64,000 bases of DNA, taken from positions 1-64,000 of the forward strand of contig JACTVC010000001.1 of the NCBI GenBank assembly GCA_018417955.1, in the 5' to 3' direction. The position numbers were made by a program, and so were the translations under genes. Position 1 is the stretch's first letter, and every line of letters starts with the position of its first letter. Below, piece after piece: positions 20,101 to 30,735 of the stretch. A model generated the notes under the pieces. That model did not search any database, was not told the origin of the DNA, and saw nothing but the letters and a program-made list of their open reading frames with translations. Source of the stretch: Laccaria trichodermophora (lineage: Eukaryota; Basidiomycota; Agaricomycetes; Agaricales; Hydnangiaceae).

Positions 20101-22677
20101 GTGGAGGGTGCAAGCCAAAGTCCTCATGCGCGCCCTGTCACTAGTGCAAAGGCACTGGGAAAGAAACGTTCAAATCCTGCGCCGAAGGCTAAGCGTGGGC
20201 CTTTCTCAGTTCGTGAAATGGATCAAGTCAAGGAGCTTGCAGACACCATCGTGGAATACTGCAAGAACATGGGCCGTACACCCGAGTCTGTCCTACGCAA
20301 AGGGGGCTTCAATGTCTCCCTTTCTCGTGAGCCGTCCTGGTGGGACGTATGGCAAATGTACCTGCGTCACCAGAGTTACAATCCCGAACAGAGTACGTTT
20401 TTTTTCTTTGTCTTGGTTATCAGGCTTCATCGATTAGTCTTAGCTGCCGGTCGCTCGTGGTCTACCCAGGCCTCAGAGATGTACAAGATCCTTACGGAGA
20501 ACCTTTCAGAGGATGAGCTGGAGGACTATCGGCAGAATATGCTTGTAGAGTTGGCAGAGTTCAAGCCGGAGGTTGACCAGCAGGAGTTCAAGATGACGAA
20601 GTCGGCTCTGAAGCAAGTTCAAGACTTGGTGAGTTTGGACAGTTTATCTGCAGTGACTTTGTCTAATATTCTGATTTCATAGGCAACGGCGTTGGGAAGG
20701 GCGGACTTGGACATGATCGGGGTAATCATTCCTCGTGATCCTGTGGCCAACCAGGCTGCTACCGTCGTCACAGGCAATCCTTTGCTGCAACGCGTCATCG
20801 AGCACAGTCAAGCAGACATCAAGAAGTTACTTCATCATTTGACAACGCTCCTTCGGTTAGTGATATAAGTATTATCAATTGAGAAGGTATATTGACCTTT
20901 AACTATGCAGGGGGATGGCCTCTAATTTTATTGTACCGGAAACCGTGGACATCTCGCAATTGCTTGGAGTTGATGTGGCGAACTTGGACGCAAACGTAGA
21001 AGGCTCAAGCACAGTGCCGCAGCCGCCCCCCATGGAACCCAGGGAGCACACAAAGGTTACAAAAAGTCTGGCCAAAAAATCCAAGTCTTCGAAAGGTGTG
21101 GCAAGCTCTTCCGACCCTGATTTAACTCAGCCAATGAGTGCTGTTCCTGCGTCTTATTGGAATTGCCGAACCGGGGAAGGGTCTCGACCCATGGAATCTT
21201 CTCGAGATCGTTCACGGAGATGTGTACCCTACCTAATGAAATTTCAGATTGGTACGTTCCATTTGTCTTGTTGGGGTGAGCTACCTGCTGATCAGTTTGC
21301 AGCGGATTGTGCAGGTCCTGCTATAGCTTCGTCGTCGGCTTTGTGGGCCAACTTCTTCACCCACTGCCGTGACGCTCGAATGATTCTTGAATGTTGGCCT
21401 TGCAATGAACCCATCCCCGGAGCAAAGGGATGGTCAATAACCGACATCAGTTCAAATGGGATTAATATGATATTCACGTACATGATTAGCAAGGATGAGA
21501 CGAAGGAGCTAGCTCCTCAAATTGTCTCCTGGTCTGATGGTAAGTTTGACTGGTGATGTTCACGATGCATGTTCTAATTGATTGGGCTTTAGATTACATG
21601 GACTTGGCAGAGGGGAGTGAGGATTGGCTGGACATACCCATCGTTACTGGTGAATCCAAATCAGGGGCACTCGTCGTCCTCGCCCGTGTCAGAAACTGCT
21701 TGCCGGAGGTTGAGAATGCGGCTCGACAAAACGATGGAGGTGCTGACTGCCCTCCACTACTCCGTGCCAGAGCTCGTAGCCAGATGATCGAGGTCAACAC
21801 CTTGAAGGTAGTCAAAAAGAAGAAGACGGCGACAACCTCCACACAAGTTGGCAGGCAGAAGTGCAAGTTACGTGAGGACTCCAAGCCTTCAGGAGCTGGT
21901 GTCCAGGTCGAAAAACCACCAACTTCTGATGAGGATACTCAGGCCGGCAACTCTCGCGCTCCCGTTATCTCCCCCATTCACTCTCCTCCGGCCAAACGTG
22001 TCCGTCGCCAGGAGATGCCAGGCCAAGGGGCTGATTTGGGTTCACAGCCAGTGCGCAATAACCAAGGTGGACCCAGAGACAGCGGTTGGGAGAGTCAAGA
22101 AGGGCAGCATCCCCGTAGCACGACCCAGGGCTCAGGAAATGAGTGCGGGTTGGACGAAGGACTCAATTCCCATGGGATGTCCCAGCAGCGCCATACTCAT
22201 GACGATGGTGGGTCAAACCGTCCGAGTGGCTCTCGTCCGAGAGGTGTCATTCCATGGAACAACGCCGACGTTCGCAATCACAATGACTACGACGCGGATG
22301 TTAACATGTATGATGAAGATGGGCATGATGCTTTCATGGATGAGTATCAGGCGACTAGGTTCGAACCCTCTTTTTCCATGCAGGATCACCATCACCGACC
22401 TCCACCCCAGTTCTCGAATTTCCAATATTATGGTCACCATCCACGACAGTATGCACCATCTGACTTTGGTGGAAGAGGCCGTGGCGTCCGCCCCCAATAT
22501 CGAGGACATGGTCGTCCATATGTCTCTCATGGCTACTATGGCCGAGGAAACGAAGGATTTGCTGGGTTTGGCACTCATGGGGTTGGACGGGGGCATTCAG
22601 AGGCTGGCGATGGAGAGCGACTCACAGAGGGTGGTGTGCTACGTCGACGATTTCCTAGTGAGGGCCGGGGTTTCTGA
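17119..22677 (+). CDS. Gene B: uncharacterised 1534-residue protein, 15 exons
   Basis: Exons: 17119-17205, 17256-17296, 17347-17514, 17563-17718, 17767-17847, 17898-18041, 18095-18229, 18409-18648, 18810-18878, 18930-20392, 20444-20628, 20683-20855, 20911-21251, 21303-21539, 21593-22677. They sum to 4605 nt, an exact multiple of three, with no internal stop. Most introns are 48-58 bp. The exceptions are 18230-18408 (179 bp, carrying hairpin array 8) and 18649-18809. The N-terminal third is low-complexity, with S/P/T and basic runs. Residues about 540-780 are acidic, E/S-rich and contain KLRRLVKSK-like repeats. A conserved block (about 795-870) holds TPESVLRKGGFNVSLSRE and WWDVWQMYL. Further globular parts follow, then a tail with RGG-type repeats (GGRGRGVRPQYRGHGRP, about residue 1466). 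The RGG tail would fit nucleic-acid binding, but that is inference. I do not recognise the family. Gene A is its broken paralog. Confidence 0.82.
17442..17847 (+). repeat. Tandem exon-intron duplication inside gene B
   Basis: A unit of 204 bp is repeated (17442-17645 and 17646 to about 17847). Each copy holds the end of one exon (CTGTTCCTGTAGTCAACACC onward), a 48-bp intron and the start of the next exon. The first intron begins GTTCGT and the second GTACGT. Because the unit is a multiple of three, the frame stays open and the protein gains 68 residues. Confidence 0.9.
18252..18349 (+). other. Triple-hairpin array 8, in an intron of gene B
   Basis: It lies within intron 18230-18408, starting 22 nt after the GTGCGT donor. 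Hairpins: GGGCTCTCTGT / GCGGAGAGTCC around TTGACTCCTTGTC (18252-18286), CAAGTGAAAT / GTTTCACTTG around TTGACACCTTGTC (18290-18322), and CAGCG / CGCTG around TTAACTCCTTGTT (18327-18349). This is the positional homolog of array 1 in gene A. The first stem differs at several positions on both sides yet still pairs. Confidence 0.9.
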
Positions 22678-22960
22678 AACGTCTTCAACGGAGGAGGAGA
22701 ATTGATGGTCAGGTGGAGATCGGGAGTTGGTGCACATCCATGTGGATGTTTGTGTCATGCAGGTTCGTTTGGGGGACTTAGAATTACTACACTATCTAGT
22801 ACATAGGGTTTTGTGGTACTTAGTACTCTTCAGTGCTGGTCACCGGATATATTGGTAGTCAGGATCATGTAGACCTTGTCGTTTCACTGGTTGAATTATC
22901 AATGTGCCATTGGAATACTTGTGCTATGCTGCTTGGACTTGGAAAAATTCAAGATGCACC
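22678..22960 (+). other. 3' flank of gene B
   Basis: Probable 3' untranslated and intergenic sequence. Nothing further is recognisable. The satellite-bearing repeat begins near 22960. Confidence 0.4.
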
Positions 22961-23660
22961 ATACTGATGGTATTACTGTTATTTGGTAGACAGATTGGAA
23001 TGGGGTTTGGTACCAAAGATATGGTATGAGGCTATACCAGAGATCACATACCATACCATACCATATGGTATGATTCGGGAAGGTACCATACCATGTGGTA
23101 TGATGGTATAGAATGGTATGGCTTTGGAATCCACATACCATACCATATGGTATGATTGTCTGGAATGGTTACCATACCATATGGTATGATGGTATAGAAT
23201 GGTATGGCTTTGGAATCCACATACCATACCATATGGTATGATTGTCTGGAATGGTATGGCTTTGGAATCCACATACCATACCATATGGTATGATTGTCTG
23301 GAATGGTCACCATACCATATGGTATGATGGTATAGAATGGTATGGCTTTGGAATCCACATACCATACCATATGGTATGATTGTCTGGAATGGTCACCATA
23401 CCATATGGTATGATGGTATAGAATGGTATGGCTTTGGAATCCACATACCATACCATATGGTATGATTGTCTGGAATGGTCACCATACCATATGGTATTAT
23501 TCTGGAAGACAGATACCATACCATGTGGTATGATGGTATGGAATGGTATGGCTTTGGAATCTACATACCATACCATATGGTATTATTCTGAAAGGCAGAT
23601 ACCATACCAGTGGTATGATTTGGGAAGGTACCATACTATATGATATGATTGTCTGGAGTT
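22960..23660. repeat. Self-complementary GGTATG/CATACC satellite
   Basis: CATACCATACCATATGGTAT cores recur with GATTGTCTGGAATGG and GGTATGGCTTTGGAATCCAC links. GATTGTCTGG occurs at 23153, 23239, 23292, 23377 and 23464, so the unit is about 86 bp with one 53-bp step. Each core is itself a palindrome, so the array could fold extensively. Frames across it give only repetitive peptides. Confidence 0.9.
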
Positions 23661-23809
23661 GGTCTGGAGGTATGACTTTGATTCAGTTCATTGACAATAC
23701 CTCCAGCACCTATTGGTATACACATGTCCAGCTTGCAAATACCCTTAATAGCATGCAGATGGGATGTAGTTTGGCACAGCAGCTTTCCACCATTGAATTC
23801 ACTAACACC

Positions 23810-24090
23810 CCCTTGGTCCTTTACCACATGTTCCCCACTCAACCTTACCCCACTTCTAACCCATAACTTGACACATCTATATCAGCCTGAAATTCCCTTA
23901 ATTTATCACCAACACCCTGCCTCTCTTTACAATTTTCCCCATTCAAACTTATCCAACTTCTAATCCATAACTTGGCTTATCTATATCAGCTGAAAATCCT
24001 CTGCTTACCTTTTTTTGCCAACACCCCACTTTTCTTTACCATGTTCCCCACTCAACCTTACCCCACTTCTAATCCATAACTTGACTTGGT
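23810..24090 (+). repeat. Three-copy tandem repeat of about 105 bp
   Basis: The phrase TTCCCCACTCAACCTTACCC and the following ACTTCTAA.CCATAACTTG recur at about 23831, 23934 (diverged) and 24044. It is non-coding transposon interior. Confidence 0.75.
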
Positions 24091-24299
24091 ATCATGCATG
24101 GTTCAGGACTGATAGCCAATACAGAAAATGTCTTCTTTTCTTTCCTTCTCAAATACCACATCATCACAATGGATGCAGTGTTGATTTATCTGTGATGAAT
24201 ATTGTTCTAATTAAAAGGACTGGGAAAGATAGGTATCATTAAATGGCTTTGGATGCATGGGAAAGCTGGGATAAAGCCTATTTAAACTCATTTTCAATA

Positions 24300-24689
24300 G
24301 ATGGTTTGGACTATCTGGCCTCAATTTGTAGCCTAATATCTCAGGAAAAACCTGGAGAACCACCCCACAAAAAATGGCACCCAATGGACCAGTATTGCAG
24401 CCTGCAGAAATAATTTATATATTTTGGAAAAGGACCCCAGACACCCTGTGACAGTTTTGGTATGATGGTATGGTATGGTATGAGATCATTTGGTATGGTA
24501 TGAGATGACATGGTATGGTATGGTAACATGGTATTGGTATGAGTGGGATATGGTATGGATTTTCCATTCCATGGTACCATGGTATTGGTATTGAGCTCAT
24601 ATACCACCCCGGAATGGGTACCCTTAAGGTACCCTAAATCAAGGAATTGATGTACCTCATAGGTACCCTAAAATGGGTGACTGAAGTGG
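24300..24689 (+). repeat. Shared terminal segment, copy 2
   Basis: This has the same order as the segment at 15480-15876, with GACCCCAGACACCCTGTGACAG near 24434, a GGTATG array and the closing GGGTGACTGAAGTG at 24676-24689. It is more diverged from copies 1 and 3 than they are from each other. The left arm of the palindrome is joined directly to this end. Confidence 0.8.
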
Positions 24690-25689
24690 TATGACCCTCA
24701 TACCAATTCCATCATACCATGGTATGGATACCACATACCATTCCACCTCATACCATACCATACCATACCATTCCATACCATACCATACCATACCATTCCA
24801 TTCCATATCATTCCATACCATTCCATACCATACCATACCATCATTCCATAGCTGCCACAGGGTGTCTGGGGTCCTTTCTACAAAATATGAAAATTATTTC
24901 TCCAGGCTGCAATACTGATCCATTGGGCTCCATTTTTTGTGGATTGGTTCTTCAGATTTCTTCTGACATTTTAAGCTACCAGTGGAGGCTATAGGATGAA
25001 CTTGATCCTTTGAAAATTCACTTGAAAATTAGCTTGATTGGGCTTTATCCCAGGGTTTGGCCATTTTCACTGTGGATAATCTATGTATCACAAGCCACTT
25101 AAAAGTGTATATCTTGCCAGGCCATTTATATTCATGACAAATAAATCAATGTTGTATCCATCACAATGGCATGGGCTCTAAAGGAAAACAAGAATTTTGC
25201 AAGACTTTATCTATTGCAAAGGCATGAACTTTAGCCAAATTACTACCCAAGGCAAGGATGCCTTCTTCAGATAGAATATGTTCAAAATTTGCCATTTATG
25301 AAAAAGTATGGGGTCATTCCATAGGAATGGGATCATCAAAAAACTTGGATTTGGAATCTTCTCATATCTGCCACTTAGCAGAGCTAGGATTGTGGGGAAT
25401 TTGGATTTGAACATTTGAACACAAGCAGGCTAAGACTTCTAATTACAAGCTTCAAGGTATCATTATTAAATATAGCTATTCTAATTTAACTAAAAATTCT
25501 GTCTTTCATACAATTAATCAGGGATGGTGAAGAGGTCCATAACATTGACAGCAATATGAACAAATGCTATGGACATTCACCTATGAGGGAGCAACTTGGG
25601 AGATGCTCTTGGAACAGATTGCCAATTCCTTATCCCACATATCTTCAGAATCATACAATAGAGATGGAATCATACCATAGGGGTGGAAT

Positions 25690-26105
25690 CATACCATACC
25701 ATGGAAATGGAATCATACCATGGGAATGGGATCATACCATGAGAATGGAATCATTCCATTGAGATCATACCATGGAGATGGAATCATACCATGGGAATGG
25801 AATCATTCCATTGGGATCATACCATGGAGATGGAATCATACCAAGAACATGGAATCATTCCATTGGGATCATACCATGGAGATGGAATCATACCAAGAAC
25901 ATGGAATCATTCCATTGGGATCATACCGTGAAGATGGAATCATACCAAGAACATGGAATCATTCCATTGGGATCATACCATGGAGATGGAATCATACCAA
26001 GAACATGGAATCATTCCATTGGGATCATACCGTGAAGATGGAATCATACCAAGAACATGGAATCATTCCATTGGGATCATACCATGGAGATGGGATCATA
26101 CCAAG
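25690..26105 (+). repeat. 52-bp satellite in the left arm
   Basis: The unit includes CCAAGAACATGGAATCATTC and CATTGGGATCATACCATGGA and repeats every 52 bp from 25841. Upstream copies are less regular. Its mirror image is at 29184-29599. Confidence 0.9.
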
Positions 26106-26929
26106 GACATATGTTAAAACACATAATAACAACCACATGAAATTTACATGTAAGCCAAATATGGTAATTAGCTAAGAATAGCCAGAAAATCAGAAAAAAA
26201 TGGCAGGGTGGTGCTCACTGTTGGTGATGACATTGGGGTTGTTTTCAGGGTCCAGGGCATATTTCCAAATATGGTAATATATCCAAAAATAGCCAGAAAA
26301 TAGCGAAAAAATTGGAAAAAACATATGAATGGTGTACAGAACATCAGGCACTGCCTTCAGGGTCCATCCCAAAAGAGAAATATCACCTGGTTTGACTAAA
26401 AAGTGAAGAAAACCAAGACAAGAATGATTTGACCTATCAGGGTCCATGTAATGGGTTGTTGGGATGATGGTCACATGACCAATTACCAAAAATGGTCAAA
26501 AAACGAAAGTTGTAGCCATACACTGTAGCTTCCCAAATCTGTTTGAATTATGTTCTGAAGTGCTCCCATTGCAGAGATATGAGGTAAAGGAATTTCAAAA
26601 GTGTCGCGTTTTTTTTTTGTTTTTTGTGTTTTTCTCCATGAAAACAAAACCAAATAGCATGATTTTAGTATATTTAGAAAGCTAAAAGAAAGGGCTACAA
26701 TTATTGTATCGTGGGAAAATTGACCAAAAAAGGAAGGTGCATGCCCTCAGATATAGACTACCAAGTTTACTGATAGACTACAAAAAGGTCAGACTTAGAC
26801 CACACAGTTTACTGATACACTATAAAAGACTACAAAAGTCCAACTTAGACTACAAAGCTTGCTGATAGACTATAAAAGTCAGACTTAGACCACAAAAGCT
26901 AGGGTTAGGGTCAAAAGGTTATCTTGGCT

Positions 26930-27245
26930 ACAAAGTTTGTAGTGTCTGCTTTTTGTCATTACAAAAGTTTGTAGTGTGTGCTTTTTCATTAGAAAAGTTT
27001 GTATTGTCTGCTTTTTGAGACTACAAAAGATTACAGTGTGCGCTTTTTCATTAGAAAAGTTTGTATTGTCTGCTTTTTGTCATTACAAAAGTTTGTAGTG
27101 TGCGCTTTTTCATTAGAAAAGTTTGTATTGTCTACTATTTGAGACTACAAAAGATTGTAGTGTGCACTTTTTCATTAGAAAAGTGTGCAGTGTCCACTTT
27201 TTGAGACTACAAAAGATTGTAGTGTGCTTTTTCATTTAAAAAACT
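26930..27245 (+). repeat. About 62-bp minisatellite in the left arm
   Basis: Alternating AAAAGTTTGTAGTGTGCGC and TTTGTATTGTCTGCTTTTTG blocks, separated by CATTAG or GAGACTAC, repeat with slight variation. The mirror copy occupies about 28044-28360. Confidence 0.8.
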
Positions 27246-27478
27246 TTGTTGCTGACATGTAGTTTATGGTGTCCTTGGCCCTATCTATGTTATGGGAATG
27301 AGGTTGAAGGATTGCCATCCTTTTGCCAGTGCTGCAGCATTAGTTTTTGACATCATGCACAAGTTGCCTTTCACATTAGGAAAGGCCATTCTAAGCCTTT
27401 CATATTGATACCTACTGTCCTATCATAAAACCTAATTATCAGTTCATGTGGGGATATGGCTGAAGGATTGACATGACA

Positions 27479-27808
27479 TCACCAGGTTTTAACATCATGA
27501 CCATGTTACCTTTCACCCTGTCTGCTTTCATATTGATAGCTACTGCCCTGTCTGAAATATAGTCAACTTTGATACATTCATGTGGGGATATCACTGAAGG
27601 ATTAACATAACATCACCAGTTTTTGACATCATGACCAAGTTGGCTATCAATGATTGGCTGATTCATCCTTGGAGGTGTCTTTAAGTCAGGTCATGTTGCA
27701 AGTTGACCATGTGTTGAGTAGATATCAACATGAATAGCCTCCTCTAGCTTGAAAAGACAACTTGGGCATGATGTGAGAAACTGATGATGTAGCAATAGCA
27801 ATATGTAA
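27479..27808. other. Spacer at the centre of palindrome 1
   Basis: This is about 330 bp of AT-rich sequence. Phrases such as CATGTGGGGATAT and TGAAGGATT(A/G)ACAT recur from the adjacent arm, so the spacer itself is a diverged repeat. No coding frame. Confidence 0.6.
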
Positions 27809-30604
27809 AGTCATGTCAATCCTTCAGCCATATCCACATGAGTAGGTATCCATATGAAAGGCTTAGAATGGCCTTTCCTAATGCAAAAGACAACTTGTGC
27901 ATGATGTCAAAAACCAATGCAGCAACACTGGCAAAAGGATGGCAGTCCTTCAACCTCATCCCCATAACATAGACAGGGCCAAGGACACCATGCACTACAT
28001 GTCAGCAAACAAAGTTTTTTACTCGAAAAGTAGACACTGCAAACTTTTCTAATGAAAAAGCGCACACTACAAACTTTTGTAATGACAAAAAGCAGACAAT
28101 ACAAACTTTTCTAATGAAAAAGCACACACTGCAATCTTTTGTAGTCTCAAATAGTAGACAATACAAACTTTTCTAATGAAAAAGCGCACACTACAAACTT
28201 TTGTAATGACAAAAAGCAGACAATACAAACTTTTCTAATGAAAAAGTGCACACTGTAATCTTTTGTAGTCTCAAAAAGCAGACAATACAAACTTTTCTAA
28301 TGAAAAAGCACACACTACAAACTTTTGTAATGACAAAAAGCAGACACTACAAACTTTGTAGCCAAGATAACCTTTTGACCCTAACCCTAGCTTTTGTGGT
28401 CTAAGTCTGACTTTTATAGTCTATCAGCAAGCTTTGTAGTCTAAGTTGGACTTTTGTAGTCTTTTATAGTGTATCAGTAAACTGTGTGGTCTAAGTCTGA
28501 CCTTTTTGTAGTCTATCAGTAAACTTGGTAGTCTATATCTGAGGGCATGCACCTTCCTTTTTTGGTCAATTTTCCCACGATACAATAATTGTAGCCCTTT
28601 CTTTTAGCTTTCTAAATATACTAAAATCATGCTATTTGGTTTTGTTTTCATGGAGAAAAACACAAAAAACAAAAAAAAAACGCGACACTTTTGAAATTCC
28701 TTTACCTCATATCTCTGCAATGGGAGCACTTCAGAACATAATTCAAACAGATTTGGGAAGCTACAGTGTATGGCTACAACTTTCGTTTTTTGACCATTTT
28801 TGGTAATTGGTCATGTGACCATCATCCCAACAACCCATTACATGGACCCTGATAGGTCAAATCATTCTTGTCTTGGTTTTCTTCACTTTTTAGTCAAACC
28901 AGGTGATATTTCTCTTTTGGGATGGACCCTGAAGGCAGTGCCTGATGTTCTGTACACCATTCATATGTTTTTTCCAATTTTTTCGCTATTTTCTGGCTAT
29001 TTTTGGATATATTACCATATTTGGAAATATGCCCTGGACCCTGAAAACAACCCCAATGTCATCACCAACAGTGAGCACCACCCTGCCATTTTTTTCTGAT
29101 TTTCTGGCTATTCTTAGCTAATTACCATATTTGGCTTACATGTAAATTTCATGTGGTTGTTATTATGTGTTTTAACATATGTCCTTGGTATGATCCCATC
29201 TCCATGGTATGATCCCAATGGAATGATTCCATGTTCTTGGTATGATTCCATCTTCACGGTATGATCCCAATGGAATGATTCCATGTTCTTGGTATGATTC
29301 CATCTCCATGGTATGATCCCAATGGAATGATTCCATGTTCTTGGTATGATTCCATCTTCACGGTATGATCCCAATGGAATGATTCCATGTTCTTGGTATG
29401 ATTCCATCTCCATGGTATGATCCCAATGGAATGATTCCATGTTCTTGGTATGATTCCATCTCCATGGTATGATCCCAATGGAATGATTCCATTCCCATGG
29501 TATGATTCCATCTCCATGGTATGATCTCAATGGAATGATTCCATTCTCATGGTATGATCCCATTCCCATGGTATGATTCCATTTCCATGGTATGGTATGA
29601 TTCCACCCCTATGGTATGATTCCATCTCTATTGTATGATTCTGAAGATATGTGGGATAAGGAATTGGCAATCTGTTCCAAGAGCATCTCCCAAGTTGCTC
29701 CCTCATAGGTGAATGTCCATAGCATTTGTTCATATTGCTGTCAATGTTATGGACCTCTTCACCATCCCTGATTAATTGTATGAAAGACAGAATTTTTAGT
29801 TAAATTAGAATAGCTATATTTAATAATGATACCTTGAAGCTTGTAATTAGAAGTCTTAGCCTGCTTGTGTTCAAATGTTCAAATCCAAATTCCCCACAAT
29901 CCTAGCTCTGCTAAGTGGCAGATATGAGAAGATTCCAAATCCAAGTTTTTTGATGATCCCATTCCTATGGAATGACCCCATACTTTTTCATAAATGGCAA
30001 ATTTTGAACATATTCTATCTGAAGAAGGCATCCTTGCCTTGGGTAGTAATTTGGCTAAAGTTCATGCCTTTGCAATAGATAAAGTCTTGCAAAATTCTTG
30101 TTTTCCTTTAGAGCCCATGCCATTGTGATGGATACAACATTGATTTATTTGTCATGAATATAAATGGCCTGGCAAGATATACACTTTTAAGTGGCTTGTG
30201 ATACATAGATTATCCACAGTGAAAATGGCCAAACCCTGGGATAAAGCCCAATCAAGCTAATTTTCAAGTGAATTTTCAAAGGATCAAGTTCATCCTATAG
30301 CCTCCACTGGTAGCTTAAAATGTCAGAAGAAATCTGAAGAACCAATCCACAAAAAATGGAGCCCAATGGATCAGTATTGCAGCCTGGAGAAATAATTTTC
30401 ATATTTTGTAGAAAGGACCCCAGACACCCTGTGGCAGCTATGGAATGATGGTATGGTATGGTATGGAATGGTATGGAATGATATGGAATGGAATGGTATG
30501 GTATGGTATGGTATGGAATGGTATGGTATGGTATGGTATGAGGTGGAATGGTATGTGGTATCCATACCATGGTATGATGGAATTGGTATGAGGGTCATAC
30601 CACT
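27809..30604 (-). repeat. Right arm of palindrome 1
   Basis: This is the reverse complement of 24685-27478. The arm's outer end is at 30604, but the repeat family continues to 30683 on this side only, so the left arm lacks about 80 bp of the terminal segment. Confidence 0.92.
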
Positions 30605-30683
30605 CTGGAATGGGGTACCACTAAGGTTCCCTAATTCAAAGAATTGGATAACCTCATAGGTACCCAAAAATGGGTGACTGAAG
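30283..30683 (+). repeat. Shared terminal segment, copy 3
   Basis: Nearly identical to the segment at 15480-15876, from GTTCATCCTATAGCCTCCAC to the closing GGGTGACTGAAGTG (30670-30683). Immediately after it the Helitron-related sequence begins. Confidence 0.85.
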
Positions 30684-30735
30684 TGCTTATAAGCTTCTAT
30701 CTTATTTCTTCATATTCTCTTTTAGCCTTCAATTC

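Larger units (their letters stand above)
24685..27478 (+). repeat. Left arm of palindrome 1
   Basis: Positions here pair with positions 55289 minus x in the right arm. Long stretches are identical, including 24719-24994 with 30295-30570 and 26190-26489 with 28800-29099. It contains the reversed terminal segment, a 52-bp satellite (about 25690-26105), old repeat sequence and a TTTGTAGTGTGCGCTTTTTC minisatellite. Near the centre the arms diverge, which argues against a simple sequencing artefact. Confidence 0.92.

Noticed and set aside
22860..22890. GACCTTGTCGTTTCACTGG resembling part of a hairpin after gene B
   Set aside because: Only the right half matches and no left stem is present.
26888..26912. 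TTAGGG-like sequence (AGGGTTAGGGTC, and its mirror near 28378)
   Set aside because: Only about two telomere-like units, inside a palindrome arm, with no array. It does not mark a telomere.
14070..30660. Many open frames reading MVWYGMEWYG or HTIPYHTIPY
   Set aside because: They are translations of the GGTATG/CATACC satellites. No start context, splice structure or domain supports a gene.
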